The notes: a model not told the origin generated them from the letters alone. A stretch of DNA of 64,000 nt from Henriciella sp. (GCA_030066975.1 JASJAO010000005.1:124001-188000); one strand, 5' to 3'; positions 17,500 through 27,319 are shown, numbered from the stretch's first letter. Numbers and translations are program-made.

Positions 17500-19377
17500 T
17501 CACCCGCAGTTTGGCGGACGATATTGAGGTACCAGTTCCGAGAGCAGTTTGAGGGCGTTCACCCGGTCACGTTGGGCAGCCACCTCCAAGAGCGTCTTGA
17601 GACGGCGTTCAAAGTCATATGGCTCTGCCTGCCGTGCGCTCGGCAAGACCTTTCGCAGGCCCTCGACTCCCGTCTCCTGCAACCGCTCATCATCATATGT
17701 CAGTTCTTCGTGGAGCTTCTCGCCCGGTCGAAGACCTGTCGTCTGGATCTTAATGTCGTGATTGGGCAATAGGCCCTTCATTCGGATCATGGCTTCCGCA
17801 AGCGCCCGGATACGGATGGGTTCACCCATATCAAGGACAAATAGAGACGCTTCACCCGGTGCCCCGTTGTTGGCCGCGCCTTGCAAGACGAGCGAGGTGG
17901 CTTCTTCCACGGACATGAAATAGCGAGACACCTCGTCATCGGTCAGAGTCACAGGCCCCCCAGCTGCGATCTGCCTTTCGAACAGAGGGACGACCGAGCC
18001 GGACGATCCAAGCACATTACCAAATCGCACCATCGATGCGGCAAGGTTCGTCCCCCTCGCCTTCTGTTTCACCACCAGTTCTGCGAGACGTTTCGTTGCT
18101 CCCATCACATTGTCTGGGTCGACGGCCTTGTCGGTGGATATGAAAACAAAGCGAGAGACGTCGGCACTAATCGCGGCCTCGACGGCGTTCAAGGCACCGC
18201 CGACATTGGTCAGGATGGCTTCACACGCATTCATTTCCATCAACGGAACATGTTTCAGCGCAGCGGCGTGGATCAGCACATCTGGACGATCCCGCTCTAC
18301 GGCCTGGACCAAGCGCTGCCGATCCCTGACATCGCCCAATCGGATCGTTGTCTCAAGCGTTGGATCATACTCCCGCAGCTTCAGATCAATTGAGTAGAGA
18401 TTGTACTCGGATGCGTCAAAGGCGGTCAGGTGGCTGACCCGTGCTTTAGCGCACTGCATCACGAGTTCAGACCCAATCGTCCCACCCGCACCGGTGACGA
18501 AAACGCGCTTGTCCTTCAACAGGTTCGCGACAGGGAGCGGGTCCAGAACGCGCGGCGGGCGTGCCAGAAGGTCAGACGGTCGCACCGGCTTTAGCCGACC
18601 ACCATCACGCTCGCGGCCCAATGCCATGACTTTCGCCCCTTGGGCAGAGGCTTCAGCCAGGATCCGGCTCATGAATTCACGATCCCGCGTCTCTCCCGTC
18701 ACCGCAACCCAGGGCATGATGCCGTACCGGACACTCAACAAGCCGAGCACTTTGCCAAGATCGTCAAGGTCTCCAAGGATCGGAACACCGCGAATAGCGC
18801 GTCCCGGCTCCGCCCCGTCTGTTTCCAGAACGCCGAGCACGCGAACGGGCGCACCGCGACTGCTAGCAGACATATCCTTCAACACGGCCGCAGCCTGCTC
18901 TGCATTGGCAATCAGCACGGTCAGAGGTGCATCCTTGCGGACCGCGGAGAAGATCTGAAACGGCTGACGTGTTGATCGAAACAGCGCAATCATTCGCCCA
19001 AAGAAGAGGAATACCAACCATACGCCAATGGCGATGGCGATACTCGACCTTGGGAAGCCGACGAGCCGGTTCCAGAGAAACAGGATCGGCAGGAAAATGA
19101 GGACGGTCAGGCCAACTGCCTGAACGACTCTGACCGCATCTGGCCAGCCGGAATGGCGCCAGACCTGTTTGTGGACACCGAGTTGATAGAAAGAAAACAA
19201 GGCCGAGAGCCCGAAAACACTAGTCGCGACGAGCCCGGTGGTCACAAAATCAACAGGGGCGCCACCCGTCGCCACCCATCGAATGGTCAGCGCGATCACC
19301 ATGGCCGCCATCGCCGACACGACATCAAAGGTCAGCGTGATGATCATGGCCCGTCTGGCTTCACCGCGCGGCGTCAC
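17500..19377 (-). CDS. Membrane-bound nucleotide-sugar dehydratase/epimerase (CapD/WbpM/FlaA1-like)
   Basis: This 625-residue enzyme probably acts on a UDP-N-acetylhexosamine to make a sugar for capsule, O-antigen or glycan synthesis. The N-terminal third has about four membrane helices and a CoA-binding-like Rossmann region. The C-terminal SDR domain has VFVTGAGGTIGSELV, DVRDRQRLVQAV, HAAALKHVPLME and STDKAVDPDNVMGATKR. The last shows Met in place of the usual SDR Tyr, as in FlaA1/WbpM. Translation starts at GTG 19377, overlapping the heparinase-like stop (GTGA), so the two are coupled. This suggests a polysaccharide function for both. Confidence 0.9.
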   Translation of the reverse strand: MTPRGEARRAMIITLTFDVVSAMAAMVIALTIRWVATGGAPVDFVTTGLVATSVFGLSALFSFYQLGVHKQVWRHSGWPDAVRVVQAVGLTVLIFLPILFLWNRLVGFPRSSIAIAIGVWLVFLFFGRMIALFRSTRQPFQIFSAVRKDAPLTVLIANAEQAAAVLKDMSASSRGAPVRVLGVLETDGAEPGRAIRGVPILGDLDDLGKVLGLLSVRYGIMPWVAVTGETRDREFMSRILAEASAQGAKVMALGRERDGGRLKPVRPSDLLARPPRVLDPLPVANLLKDKRVFVTGAGGTIGSELVMQCAKARVSHLTAFDASEYNLYSIDLKLREYDPTLETTIRLGDVRDRQRLVQAVERDRPDVLIHAAALKHVPLMEMNACEAILTNVGGALNAVEAAISADVSRFVFISTDKAVDPDNVMGATKRLAELVVKQKARGTNLAASMVRFGNVLGSSGSVVPLFERQIAAGGPVTLTDDEVSRYFMSVEEATSLVLQGAANNGAPGEASLFVLDMGEPIRIRALAEAMIRMKGLLPNHDIKIQTTGLRPGEKLHEELTYDDERLQETGVEGLRKVLPSARQAEPYDFERRLKTLLEVAAQRDRVNALKLLSELVPQYRPPNCG

Positions 19378-21101
19378 TTGGCTTGTTCTTTCAAAAAGGC
19401 CCAGCGCACACAGTTTGGTGGCTTGGACCCGTCACTGTTTGGATGCGCCCGGCCGTTCAGCACGATCTGCTCACTGCGCTCGGCGATTCCCCTTCCAAGA
19501 TAGATTGTTTGTTCAAGTCGTGCTTCGGCATGGCTCGATTTGAACCGCCAACGCGGGCCATAATCGCTGACCAACAGGATTGAGTCGCCCGCAAGATGCG
19601 GCGTTACCGTCGGATGCAGGTGAAACCGAATGGCAAATGCGATTTGCTCATCGGACTCTGAGACCCCCGCAGATACAGGGCGCGCCAGAGAATCCTCACC
19701 TGTCAGCCGCGCCCCATCCCCCGACATGAACAGGCGGCGGCGGTGCAGAAGCCCATAAGTGGCCTTGTATCCGCCATGCTGTGCGTCGAGCCAGATTTCA
19801 TTATCTTCTTCCAGACGCTTGGCCGAAATCCCTTCTGGGCCCTCAGGATACAATAGTCCGGTTTCATCGTTTGAGGTAAATCGGGCTGAGTCAGTATTGT
19901 CGAGGATCAAGGTCGAATGCGCACCCGTCCGTCGGACCGCGGCCTGAAAGTCGATATCCACCTCGGGGCTGCAACCACATGAGGTTACGAGCCGAGCCGG
20001 TCCGTCGTGCAGCTCAAACCCCAGAGCGCCAGCATGGGCATGGTCACCGAAGGGCAGTTCAGGGGCGGCACCCGCGTCCAAAAGCAGTAAGGTGCCGCTT
20101 TTCTCCAATTTGTGAAAACCGGACTTCGGTGCGACGCTGAATTTACGCGGGGCTTGCGACAGATGAGCCAATACGGCGTCTACAGCCTCTGGCCAGCGCT
20201 CATCGCCATCATTGAAAGGTGGCAACGCACCATCACCGCTGCGGAAAAAGGCGACCATGCCACCGACGCGCTGGATCCAGCGCGGCAGGAACTCCGGCTC
20301 GTCACGTTCGCTTCGTACCAGCAGGTCATGCAGGGCGATCAGGTCAGCAAGACAGCGGACTGCCCGCGCCGGCGATCGGCTGACATGCCCGCCATCTGGA
20401 AAGAACTGGGCGGTGCATTCGCTTTCCAGCCGCATCAGCGCCTGATCGAGGCCCTTGCCCCGCCCGAGACAAATGGAGGTCGCCACCCCGAGAATAGAGC
20501 CGCGCCATCGCACCGACGGCTCAACTTCACTGTCGACCAGCGCCAGCACGTGACGGACCTGGCGACCGAGCGCATCGAGTCTCGCGTTCCGCACCGCCTC
20601 TTCGCCGACCTCGAACAGAGCGGCACCGCAATTCAGCCAATTCCAAACCCGATCTGCAGCGCATCCTGTGCGCCAGGAAAACCCATCAAACCGTCCAAAA
20701 TTGTCGATCCAGTCATCGACAAGAAACCGGGCGCGATCCGCACCGACATCGCCCTGAGTGAACAGATCAGCCAGCCAGTCGAAGCGATGCAAACGATCCG
20801 CATAATGCCGGGACGGCATGGTCTGAGCCCAAGGCGCTGTCCCATCCGGCAAACTCACGCGATCCATACCGATACGCCAAACGCCTTTGATCAGCATTTG
20901 TCCGCGAAGCTCGTCGGGTTGCACGATCTGGCGCATGTGCAGGCCGAAACCATCGGCGATCCCGCTGGCAATTTTCAGCCGGTGAACCGGTGACGCTTTA
21001 GCATCTTCTCCGGTTTTCCCAGTGTATCGCGCCCACAGCTCAGCATCCGCTTCTGCAGAGCGTCTCGGCTTGGCTTGATCATTTCTCGATGACTCACTCA
21101 T
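19374..21101 (-). CDS. Heparinase II/III-family protein
   Basis: A 575-residue protein with an N-terminal alpha/alpha-toroid region (DWIDNFGRFDGFSWRTGCAA) and a C-terminal heparinase II/III-like beta domain (LPFGDHAHAGALGFELHDG). The HAHAG segment carries the conserved His. Such proteins are uronate-polysaccharide lyases or act in exopolysaccharide metabolism. No signal peptide is seen, so a cytoplasmic location is likely. ATG 21101 has GGAG upstream; an earlier in-frame start at 21122 is possible. The gene lies two bases after the rpe end boundary and overlaps the CapD-like gene. A heparinase gene between rpe/rsmB and purH is common in this class. Confidence 0.85.
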   Translation of the reverse strand: MSESSRNDQAKPRRSAEADAELWARYTGKTGEDAKASPVHRLKIASGIADGFGLHMRQIVQPDELRGQMLIKGVWRIGMDRVSLPDGTAPWAQTMPSRHYADRLHRFDWLADLFTQGDVGADRARFLVDDWIDNFGRFDGFSWRTGCAADRVWNWLNCGAALFEVGEEAVRNARLDALGRQVRHVLALVDSEVEPSVRWRGSILGVATSICLGRGKGLDQALMRLESECTAQFFPDGGHVSRSPARAVRCLADLIALHDLLVRSERDEPEFLPRWIQRVGGMVAFFRSGDGALPPFNDGDERWPEAVDAVLAHLSQAPRKFSVAPKSGFHKLEKSGTLLLLDAGAAPELPFGDHAHAGALGFELHDGPARLVTSCGCSPEVDIDFQAAVRRTGAHSTLILDNTDSARFTSNDETGLLYPEGPEGISAKRLEEDNEIWLDAQHGGYKATYGLLHRRRLFMSGDGARLTGEDSLARPVSAGVSESDEQIAFAIRFHLHPTVTPHLAGDSILLVSDYGPRWRFKSSHAEARLEQTIYLGRGIAERSEQIVLNGRAHPNSDGSKPPNCVRWAFLKEQAK

Positions 21102-21123
21102 CGCGACACTCCAACGCCCCACG

Positions 21124-21792
21124 TCAGGCCGTAACCAAAGGCCTTAGTGCACGAATGTTTGCAGCATAGTGCTCGGGACCGCCTTTGAATACGGCTGATC
21201 CGGCCACAATGGCGTTAACGCCCGCTGAAATTGCGCGCGGCGCCGTCTCCGGATTCAATCCCCCATCCACTTCAAGGATGATGTCTTTCCCGCAGGCCTC
21301 GATTTTTGCGCGAAGCTGCTCGATTTTCCGCAGCTGACTTTCGATGAAGCTCTGCCCTCCAAACCCGGGGTTCACCGACATGACCAGGATCATGTCCACA
21401 TCCTCAATCACAGGATCGACAATGTCAGCAGGTGTGGCGGGGTTCAGCGCGACTCCGGGTTTCATCCCAGTAGCGCGAATCGCTTGCAGCGTTCGATGCA
21501 GATGCGGCCCCGCCTCAGGATGGACAGTCAGGATATCAGCGCCAGCTTTCGCGAAGGCATCGATATAGGGATCCACCGGCGCGATCATCAGATGCACATC
21601 GAACGGCTTGTTCGAGTGCGGCCGTAATTTCTCGATGACGGGAGGTCCGAATGTCAAATTTGGGACGAAATGCCCATCCATGACATCGACATGGATCATG
21701 TCAGCGCCCGCAGTGTCGATCCGCTGGATCTCAGCGCCAAGTTCGGCAAAGTCCGCTGACAGAATCGAGGGCGAAATCATCACGTCGGTCAT
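21124..21792 (-). CDS. rpe: Ribulose-phosphate 3-epimerase
   Basis: Rpe interconverts ribulose-5-phosphate and xylulose-5-phosphate. The 222 residues form a TIM barrel with the metal and catalytic blocks [58 protein letters not shown] and AGSAVFKGG. Standard length. It lies in the minus-strand run before the heparinase-like gene. A possible terminator of the upstream lipoprotein gene precedes it. Confidence 0.97.
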   Translation of the reverse strand: MTDVMISPSILSADFAELGAEIQRIDTAGADMIHVDVMDGHFVPNLTFGPPVIEKLRPHSNKPFDVHLMIAPVDPYIDAFAKAGADILTVHPEAGPHLHRTLQAIRATGMKPGVALNPATPADIVDPVIEDVDMILVMSVNPGFGGQSFIESQLRKIEQLRAKIEACGKDIILEVDGGLNPETAPRAISAGVNAIVAGSAVFKGGPEHYAANIRALRPLVTA

Positions 21793-21803
21793 GTCAGAGG
21801 CCT

Positions 21804-21840
21804 AAAACGGAACCGCCGCCAGCACAAGACTGACGGCGGT
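21804..21840 (-). terminator. Possible terminator of the glycine-zipper lipoprotein gene
   Basis: On the minus strand ACCGCCG (21840-21834) pairs with CGGCGGT (21818-21812) around a 15-base loop, followed by TCC and G then a run of four T at about 21808-21805. A second small hairpin, AACCCGTTCTGGGTT at 21851-21865, lies just upstream of it. The position between the lipoprotein gene and rpe fits termination, but the loop is long. Confidence 0.4.
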
Positions 21841-21878
21841 GCTCAACTGTAACCCGTTCTGGGTTGATTGGTATGTCT

Positions 21879-22373
21879 TTAGTAGGTTGCCGGTGAAATG
21901 AAGACACCGTCCTGGCGGAAGGCGACATTCACCACCTGGCCTGGCTGAACAGCAATGTCGGCCGGTTGGACGATCTCTTTCAGATCGCCATTGCCAAAGT
22001 CGACCGTCACCGCAAGGCCCTGCTTGGTGTTGAGCGCTTTACCTGCTTCGTTGCCCGCAACACCGCCAATCACAGCGCCGGCAACGCCACCCGCGGTTTG
22101 AGCCTTGTCACCACCGCCAAGCTCGGACCCGGCAAGGCCGCCCAGAACAGCGCCGGTTGCAGCACCAAGAATGGAACTGTCCGGCTTGATAGTGACCTGA
22201 CGAACGGCGACCACCGTGCCTTGTCTCACTGTTGCGGCTGAGCCGACAGCAGATGAGTTGACCGTACCGGATCCGTAAGTGGTCGCACATCCGGCCAGCG
22301 CCAGCGTCATCGCCGCAAAGGCGCCCGCCATCATTTTGCTTGGTTTCGATCGAACCAGAATATCGTTTGCCAT
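21879..22373 (-). CDS. Glycine-zipper 2TM lipoprotein (SlyB-like)
   Basis: A 164-residue outer-membrane-type lipoprotein. The signal segment ends in LALAGC (lipobox LAGC). The middle holds glycine-zipper repeats (GAATGAVLGGLAGSELGGG and AGAVIGGVAGNEAG), as in SlyB/Rickettsia 17-kDa antigen proteins. A C-terminal beta-rich domain follows (VTVDFGNGDLKEIVQP). ATG 22373 has AAAGGAG upstream; the frame continues further but lacks a signal peptide there. The family stabilises the envelope; the precise role here is unknown. Confidence 0.85.
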   Translation of the reverse strand: MANDILVRSKPSKMMAGAFAAMTLALAGCATTYGSGTVNSSAVGSAATVRQGTVVAVRQVTIKPDSSILGAATGAVLGGLAGSELGGGDKAQTAGGVAGAVIGGVAGNEAGKALNTKQGLAVTVDFGNGDLKEIVQPADIAVQPGQVVNVAFRQDGVFISPATY

Positions 22374-22492
22374 TTTCCTATGTGCTCCTTTGCACCTGTT
22401 GACTGCCCGCATTGTGCATTTGGTCGGTGAACTCTGTATGAACCTGACAAGGCATTTATAGGGCAGCGTTAATGTGCGGGATGACAATTTTG

Positions 22493-23782
22493 TTAGACCG
22501 CTTTTTTCAATCGGCCGATATAGAAGGCATCATGGCTAAACCCTTGATCCACATCAAGGTTTGGTACGGTCAGCAGATCGCCCTCAGGGGTTACTTTGTG
22601 AGCGAAAGCGGGGCATTCTTTCGCGTCTATCGCCATGCGGTCCACGGCGCCGCGTGCAAGTTCGGCCTCCACGATTCGAATACCCTCACGTGGCAGGGGG
22701 GAACACACGCAATAGACGAGCGTCCCGCCGGGTTTCAGCATATCTACAGCAGAGCGAAGCAACCGGGCCTGAATGAGCGGGAAGCGCATGATGTCGTCAA
22801 GCGACTTGATCCACGCCCCTTCCGGATGTCTTCGCAACGTTCCGAGCGCTGAACACGGGGCATCCAGCAAGATTCGATCCACCGGCCCCGAAGGTCGCCA
22901 ATTCGTGGCATCTTCAGCAATCACTTCAACTGTCTGAAATCCGGTCCTTTTCAGGTTCTCACGCAAACGTTTGAGACGAGGTTTGGACCGGTCAATAGCG
23001 GTGACCTGGGCACCACTCGCTGCCAGCTGCATGGTTTTCCCACCGGGGGCCGCGCAGAGATCCAGGATATGCTCTCCGGGTTGCGCCCCCAACAGGCGAG
23101 CTGGCAACGCCGCCGCCGTGTCCTGCACCCACCAGTCGCCGTCGGCATAACCCGGAAGAGTGTCCACCACCGCCGCTGAGGCACGCACAGATCCTTCCCC
23201 GACAACCTCGCCACCGAGACACTCGGCAAGGGCTGTTGCGTTGCCATTTTTCGGGGTCAGGTGAAGTTCCGGCTGCTCTGTCTGCGCGACGGCAAGCGCA
23301 TGTGCCGCCGCGTTGCCCAATTGCTCGCTCATCTCAGTTTGCAACCAGTTCGGCCACACACTTAATGCTGGGGTATCTGCGAATGTCTCTTTCGCATCGA
23401 CGACTTTATGTAAAACAGCGTTCAAAAATCCTGCCGCGCGCTGGGCGGGTGGCCAGATTTTGGCAGCGTTTACGGTCTCGCCCACGACAGCATGGGGCGG
23501 TGTGTCAAGCAGCCAGGCTTGGGCCGCCCCCACCCGCAACAGAGCCCGAACCGCTGGAGCTGCGCTGTTGAGCGGTTTGGCAAGAAATGGATCAAGCGCC
23601 AAATCGATCCGCCCGAGATGCCGCAGGACTGCGCTCGCCATCGCACGCGCAAACCCACGATCCGACCCCGCAAGGGCGTCAAAGGCTTCGCTGCGCGCCA
23701 TGGCCTCGTCCAGAGTCCGACGCTCTTCAAGAGTAATGACAAGCAATTCTGCCGCAGCGAGCCGGGATTGAGCGCCGCTCAT
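22493..23782 (-). CDS. rsmB: 16S rRNA m5C967 methyltransferase RsmB
   Basis: RsmB methylates C967 of 16S rRNA. The 429 residues contain an N-terminal NusB-like RNA-binding domain (about 1-145) and a Rossmann methyltransferase with LDLCAAPGGKTMQLA. The catalytic cysteines sit in LLDAPCSALGTLRRHPE and VYCVCSPLPREG. The second motif reads YCVCS where many members have YSTCS, which keeps the cysteine. The start overlaps the htpX stop by one base (TAATG). Confidence 0.94.
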   Translation of the reverse strand: MSGAQSRLAAAELLVITLEERRTLDEAMARSEAFDALAGSDRGFARAMASAVLRHLGRIDLALDPFLAKPLNSAAPAVRALLRVGAAQAWLLDTPPHAVVGETVNAAKIWPPAQRAAGFLNAVLHKVVDAKETFADTPALSVWPNWLQTEMSEQLGNAAAHALAVAQTEQPELHLTPKNGNATALAECLGGEVVGEGSVRASAAVVDTLPGYADGDWWVQDTAAALPARLLGAQPGEHILDLCAAPGGKTMQLAASGAQVTAIDRSKPRLKRLRENLKRTGFQTVEVIAEDATNWRPSGPVDRILLDAPCSALGTLRRHPEGAWIKSLDDIMRFPLIQARLLRSAVDMLKPGGTLVYCVCSPLPREGIRIVEAELARGAVDRMAIDAKECPAFAHKVTPEGDLLTVPNLDVDQGFSHDAFYIGRLKKAV

Positions 23783-24672
23783 TACCCCCAGGGTCCGGCG
23801 GCACGGCGCGGCGCAGCAGGCGCGTCAACGCCAACTTCCGCAGCCAGTTTACGCAAGGCCTCAATCCGGTTGACAGTCGCCGGGTGGGTCGAAAACAGGT
23901 TGTCACCTTTGCGACCCGCCAGGGGGTTCATGATGTACATGTGCGCCATGGCCGGGTTCTGTTCGGCCCGGCGATTGATGGTCGACCTCGCGCCACGATC
24001 AATTTTCTCCAGCGCGGAAGCAAGCCAGAGCGGATTACCGCAAATCTCGGCGCCGCGTTTGTCAGCCTCATACTCGCGCGATCGGCTGATCGCCATCTGC
24101 ACGAGCCCCGCCGCCATAGGCGCGAAAATCATCACCGCGAGGCTGCCCAAGAGTCCGGCGCGCTCGCGTCCAAAAAACAGCGCGAAATTTGCCAGCATAC
24201 CAATCGCACCGGCAATCGTCGCCGTTATCGTCATGGTAAGCGTATCGCGGTTCTGAACGTGCGCCAGTTCATGCGCCATAACCCCGGCCGTTTCTTCCCG
24301 CGTCAGCATATTCAAAAGACCCGTAGTTGCAGCAACAGCGGCATGATTCGGGTCCCGTCCGGTGGCAAACGCATTCGGCTGAGCTGAGTCCATAATGTAG
24401 ATTTTGGGTTCAGGCATCCCAGCGGACCGTGCCAATGCTTTGGTGTCATTCACGAAGGTACGAATCATCGGACTGCGGTCCGACTCATTCACCTGTTGCG
24501 CGCCCTGCATACGAAGGACGATCTTGTCCGAGTTCCAGTAGGAGAAAACGTTCAATGCTGCGGCAATAACAAAGGCTATCAACATCCCGCCCATACCGCC
24601 GACCATGAAGCCAACGCCCATGAACAGCGCGGTCATGGCCGCAAGCAAAGTGAATGTCTTCAATGACCCCAT
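23782..24672 (-). CDS. htpX: Membrane metalloprotease HtpX
   Basis: HtpX is an inner-membrane zinc protease for damaged membrane proteins. The 296 residues have two N-terminal membrane helices (about 7-40), the zinc motif [10 protein letters not shown], two further hydrophobic segments, and the third ligand in [12 protein letters not shown]. The tail is Ala/Pro-rich. The ATG at 24672 lies at the expected start ([19 protein letters not shown]). It is coupled to rsmB through TAATG. Confidence 0.95.
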   Translation of the reverse strand: MGSLKTFTLLAAMTALFMGVGFMVGGMGGMLIAFVIAAALNVFSYWNSDKIVLRMQGAQQVNESDRSPMIRTFVNDTKALARSAGMPEPKIYIMDSAQPNAFATGRDPNHAAVAATTGLLNMLTREETAGVMAHELAHVQNRDTLTMTITATIAGAIGMLANFALFFGRERAGLLGSLAVMIFAPMAAGLVQMAISRSREYEADKRGAEICGNPLWLASALEKIDRGARSTINRRAEQNPAMAHMYIMNPLAGRKGDNLFSTHPATVNRIEALRKLAAEVGVDAPAAPRRAAGPWG

Positions 24673-24758
24673 GGGGCGCTCCTTGATCAGGTTAGGTCAG
24701 ACGCTAAATATCTCACCGTCCATATATTTAGTGATTAACGCGTGCGGGAGTAGCGTTC

Positions 24759-24965
24759 ATGTCTGATGACAAAAATATAACAAAAGGCAAACCCTCTACT
24801 GCAGCAGAACGCGCGCTCGCAGAGGCAGCCGAAAGACGCGCTGCTCAGGAAGCCCGCGAAGCCGAACTCGCTGAAGCACGCAAACGCGAGAAAGGCGGTC
24901 CCAAGAAAGCCGAACCAACTCGCTTCGGCGACTGGGAGCGTGACGGTCGCGCCTATGATTTCTGA
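24759..24965 (+). CDS. DUF1674 / succinate dehydrogenase assembly factor 4 homologue
   Basis: A 68-residue protein with an Ala/Glu/Arg-rich helical first half and the conserved C-terminal block GGPKKAEPTRFGDWERDGRAYDF (21 or more residues overall; its key elements are GGP, EPTR, GDWE and the final DF). This block defines DUF1674, whose eukaryotic member SdhAF4 helps assemble the flavinylated SDH subunit. GGGAG lies upstream of ATG 24759. It is divergent from htpX and convergent with the DUF1801 gene. Confidence 0.88.
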   Translation: MSDDKNITKGKPSTAAERALAEAAERRAAQEAREAELAEARKREKGGPKKAEPTRFGDWERDGRAYDF

Positions 24966-24977
24966 TTCGGCTTCGGC

Positions 24978-25418
24978 CTAGGCGTCCCACGTCTCATAGT
25001 TTTCGCGCATATAACCCAGACCATCGGCGACGATCTCTTCCAGAACGGCGAGGTCCACATCCGCCAGTTTGTTGATGTAGAGACACGATTTGCCGAGCTT
25101 GTGCTTGCCCAGCCGGGACAGACGCTCTTTCATTTCGCCATAGCGATAACCGGGCATCACATAGACAGTCAGGTTCTGTTTGCGCGGGCTGAAGCCGGTC
25201 AGGAAGAATTCCCCTTCGCGGCCACTTTCATATTTGTAGCGGTACCGGCCATAACCAATGATCGAGGAGCCCCACATAACGGGTTCCAGTCCAGTCACAC
25301 GGTTGAAAAAGCTCAACAGCGTCTGTGCATCTGCACGTTTCCGGTCTGGCTCCACCGCGGCAACAAAATCGGTCGGATCGACCTTGGTTGACTGGGTTTT
25401 GTTTTGCGCTTTGGCCAT
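24978..25418 (-). CDS. DUF1801 domain protein
   Basis: A 146-residue protein of the DUF1801/YdhG-like family. The typical pattern is seen: DFVAAVEPDRKRADAQTLL, EPVMWGSSIIGYGRYRY and a C-terminal LGKHKLGKSCLYINKL region. Function is unknown; members are small soluble proteins. It follows the DUF389 gene by about 23 bp on the same strand, so a shared transcript is likely. Confidence 0.85.
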   Translation of the reverse strand: MAKAQNKTQSTKVDPTDFVAAVEPDRKRADAQTLLSFFNRVTGLEPVMWGSSIIGYGRYRYKYESGREGEFFLTGFSPRKQNLTVYVMPGYRYGEMKERLSRLGKHKLGKSCLYINKLADVDLAVLEEIVADGLGYMRENYETWDA

Positions 25419-25441
25419 GATCTGATCCTCCCGGCGCCAAG

Positions 25442-26449
25442 CTAACCGATCGACACTTCAGACCCAAGGTCGAGATAGAGAATCAGGAAAACGGCGATCG
25501 CCAGGAGCAGAACTGACAGCCCGATATTGATCCAGACTGCGCGTGCCGCATCTTTCCGTTCTATCCACTTTCGCGGCTGAATATTGCGCACGCGGAAGAC
25601 GACAAGTGCTGATAATACAAGGCTGGCGACGTTCAAAGCCAGCAGCAAGGCTGCGCGCAAGGCCCACGCCCATTCTCCGCTGCCCGCAAAAAGACCAATT
25701 GCGGCACCGGGCGGCAGCAATGCTGCGGCGACCATGACCCCAACCAGAACCGAGCCTTGTCCCTTCGCCATCGACATCGCGGCTGCTGCCCCAGCCGCAA
25801 TCGCGAGCGCCATACCATCCAGACGTACTTCGGCCCGGGACATCAGTTCACGGCTGTTGAAGTTAACGTCCAGAATGAAGGAAAGAAGCACCGCCGCCAC
25901 CAGCGCCAAACTGACACCGGCCAAAAGTGTAAATCCAGCCGAGGCGACTAGTTTACGGTCCCCGAGCGCCGTGCCGAGCGAAAATCCAAGGATGGGACCC
26001 AACAAGGGCGCGATCACCATGGCACCGATCACACCAGCAACACTGTTAGAGTGCAAGCCGATCGCGGCAACAATCGTCGACAAGGCCACGAGTACAAGGA
26101 AATCCGTGTCCAGTTTCGCCCCGGCTTCAATATCGGTGAAAATCTCTTCACGCAGCGCTTGCTTATTTTTACCCTCTCGATCCGGATCCTTTGGACGTTT
26201 TTCAATTTTGGGCGCTGTCGCCTCAATCGGCAGCAGCGATATGCGCCAGTCCTTTTCGTTTTCCAGACACGTCTGAAGATTGTCCATCAAGGTTTGCGCC
26301 GACCCATCCCGAAGGAAGATCGACACATAGCGCCGGTCTTTTTTCTCCACAGGGATGACGAGATAGTCGACCGGCTCAGCCGCTTTGATGGCGCTGATTG
26401 CGGTCTCGAACGCGTCGGTGTCACGCATATGCAAATCGAGACGGCGCAT
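25442..26449 (-). CDS. DUF389 membrane protein (TIGR00341 type)
   Basis: A 335-residue protein with an N-terminal soluble domain (about 1-125) and six to seven membrane helices. The family signature region is DFLVLVALSTIVAAIGL..NSVAGVIGAMVIAPLLGPI. Function is unknown. ATG 26449 lies three bases from the end of the dehydrogenase gene, so the two are probably co-transcribed. Confidence 0.85.
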   Translation of the reverse strand: MRRLDLHMRDTDAFETAISAIKAAEPVDYLVIPVEKKDRRYVSIFLRDGSAQTLMDNLQTCLENEKDWRISLLPIEATAPKIEKRPKDPDREGKNKQALREEIFTDIEAGAKLDTDFLVLVALSTIVAAIGLHSNSVAGVIGAMVIAPLLGPILGFSLGTALGDRKLVASAGFTLLAGVSLALVAAVLLSFILDVNFNSRELMSRAEVRLDGMALAIAAGAAAAMSMAKGQGSVLVGVMVAAALLPPGAAIGLFAGSGEWAWALRAALLLALNVASLVLSALVVFRVRNIQPRKWIERKDAARAVWINIGLSVLLLAIAVFLILYLDLGSEVSIG

Positions 26450-26452
26450 GCT

Positions 26453-27319
26453 CTACCTCTTCTTTCGCCCCATCCTTGCGAGCAGGCTGCTGGTATCCCA
26501 TCGCGCGCCGCCCATCGCCTGAATGTCAGCATAGTATTGATCCACCATCGCGGTCAAAGGCAGACTCGCCCCGTTCTGACGCGCCATGTCGAGCGCAATT
26601 CGAAGATCCTTACGCATCCAATCGACGGCAAATCCATGGTCATACTCGCCCGCGACCATGGTCTCCCAGCGGTTCTCCATTTGCCAGCTTTGGGCCGCAC
26701 CGCCGCTGATCGCCTCGATCACTTTGGCGGCATCGAGGCCTGCTTCCTCGACAAAGTGCAACCCCTCCGCGAGGCCTTGAACGATACCGGCAATACAGAT
26801 CTGATTGACCGATTTAGCCAGTTGGCCGGCGCCACTTTCACCAATCCGTGTCATGCGCTTACCATAAGCGGACATGACCGGTTTGGCCTGATCGAATGCA
26901 GCCTGGTTCCCGCCGCACATGATGGTCAGCGCGCCGTTTTCGGCACCCGCCTGTCCGCCGGAGATTGGGGCATCGATGAAAGCCGCGCCCCGGTCTTGTG
27001 CTCGCGATGCCAATGTGCGGGCCAGTTCCGCACTCGCCGTGGTGTGATCAACCACCACCGTCCCCGCACCGACACTGGGCTCAAGTGCGTCATAGACCGC
27101 TGCCACATCCGGATCATCACCGAGACAAAGAAATACGAACTCTGCGCCAAATACGGCATCTGCAGGCGCCTCCGCAGCGCGGCCTTTGTGTTCACTCGAC
27201 CAGGCCTTGGCTTTGGCGCCAGTGCGGTTCCAGACACTGACCTCATGTCCGGCTTTTGCCAGATGGCCCGCCATCGGATAGCCCATCACGCCCAGACCTA
27301 AAAACGCCGTTCTCGCCAT
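26453..27319 (-). CDS. NAD(P)-dependent beta-hydroxyacid dehydrogenase (HIBADH family)
   Basis: A 288-residue oxidoreductase of the 3-hydroxyisobutyrate/tartronate-semialdehyde/glyoxylate reductase family. It has the N-terminal dinucleotide-binding motif GLGVMGYPMAGHLAKAGH followed by WNRT, which by position suggests NADP use. The substrate loop is DAPISGGQAGAENGALT and the catalytic lysine is in AGQLAKSVNQI. The exact substrate is not evident. It is divergent from motB and heads the run with DUF389 and DUF1801. Confidence 0.88.
   Translation of the reverse strand: MARTAFLGLGVMGYPMAGHLAKAGHEVSVWNRTGAKAKAWSSEHKGRAAEAPADAVFGAEFVFLCLGDDPDVAAVYDALEPSVGAGTVVVDHTTASAELARTLASRAQDRGAAFIDAPISGGQAGAENGALTIMCGGNQAAFDQAKPVMSAYGKRMTRIGESGAGQLAKSVNQICIAGIVQGLAEGLHFVEEAGLDAAKVIEAISGGAAQSWQMENRWETMVAGEYDHGFAVDWMRKDLRIALDMARQNGASLPLTAMVDQYYADIQAMGGARWDTSSLLARMGRKKR

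Noticed and set aside
17500-21101. Heparinase/CapD pair as a horizontally acquired island
   Set aside because: Composition and codon use look like the neighbours, genes overlap neatly, and no mobile element or repeat borders them.
26051-27301. 416-codon plus-strand frame opposite the DUF389 and dehydrogenase genes
   Set aside because: It spans two well-supported minus-strand genes, is rich in His/Arg as antisense frames often are, and shows no domain.
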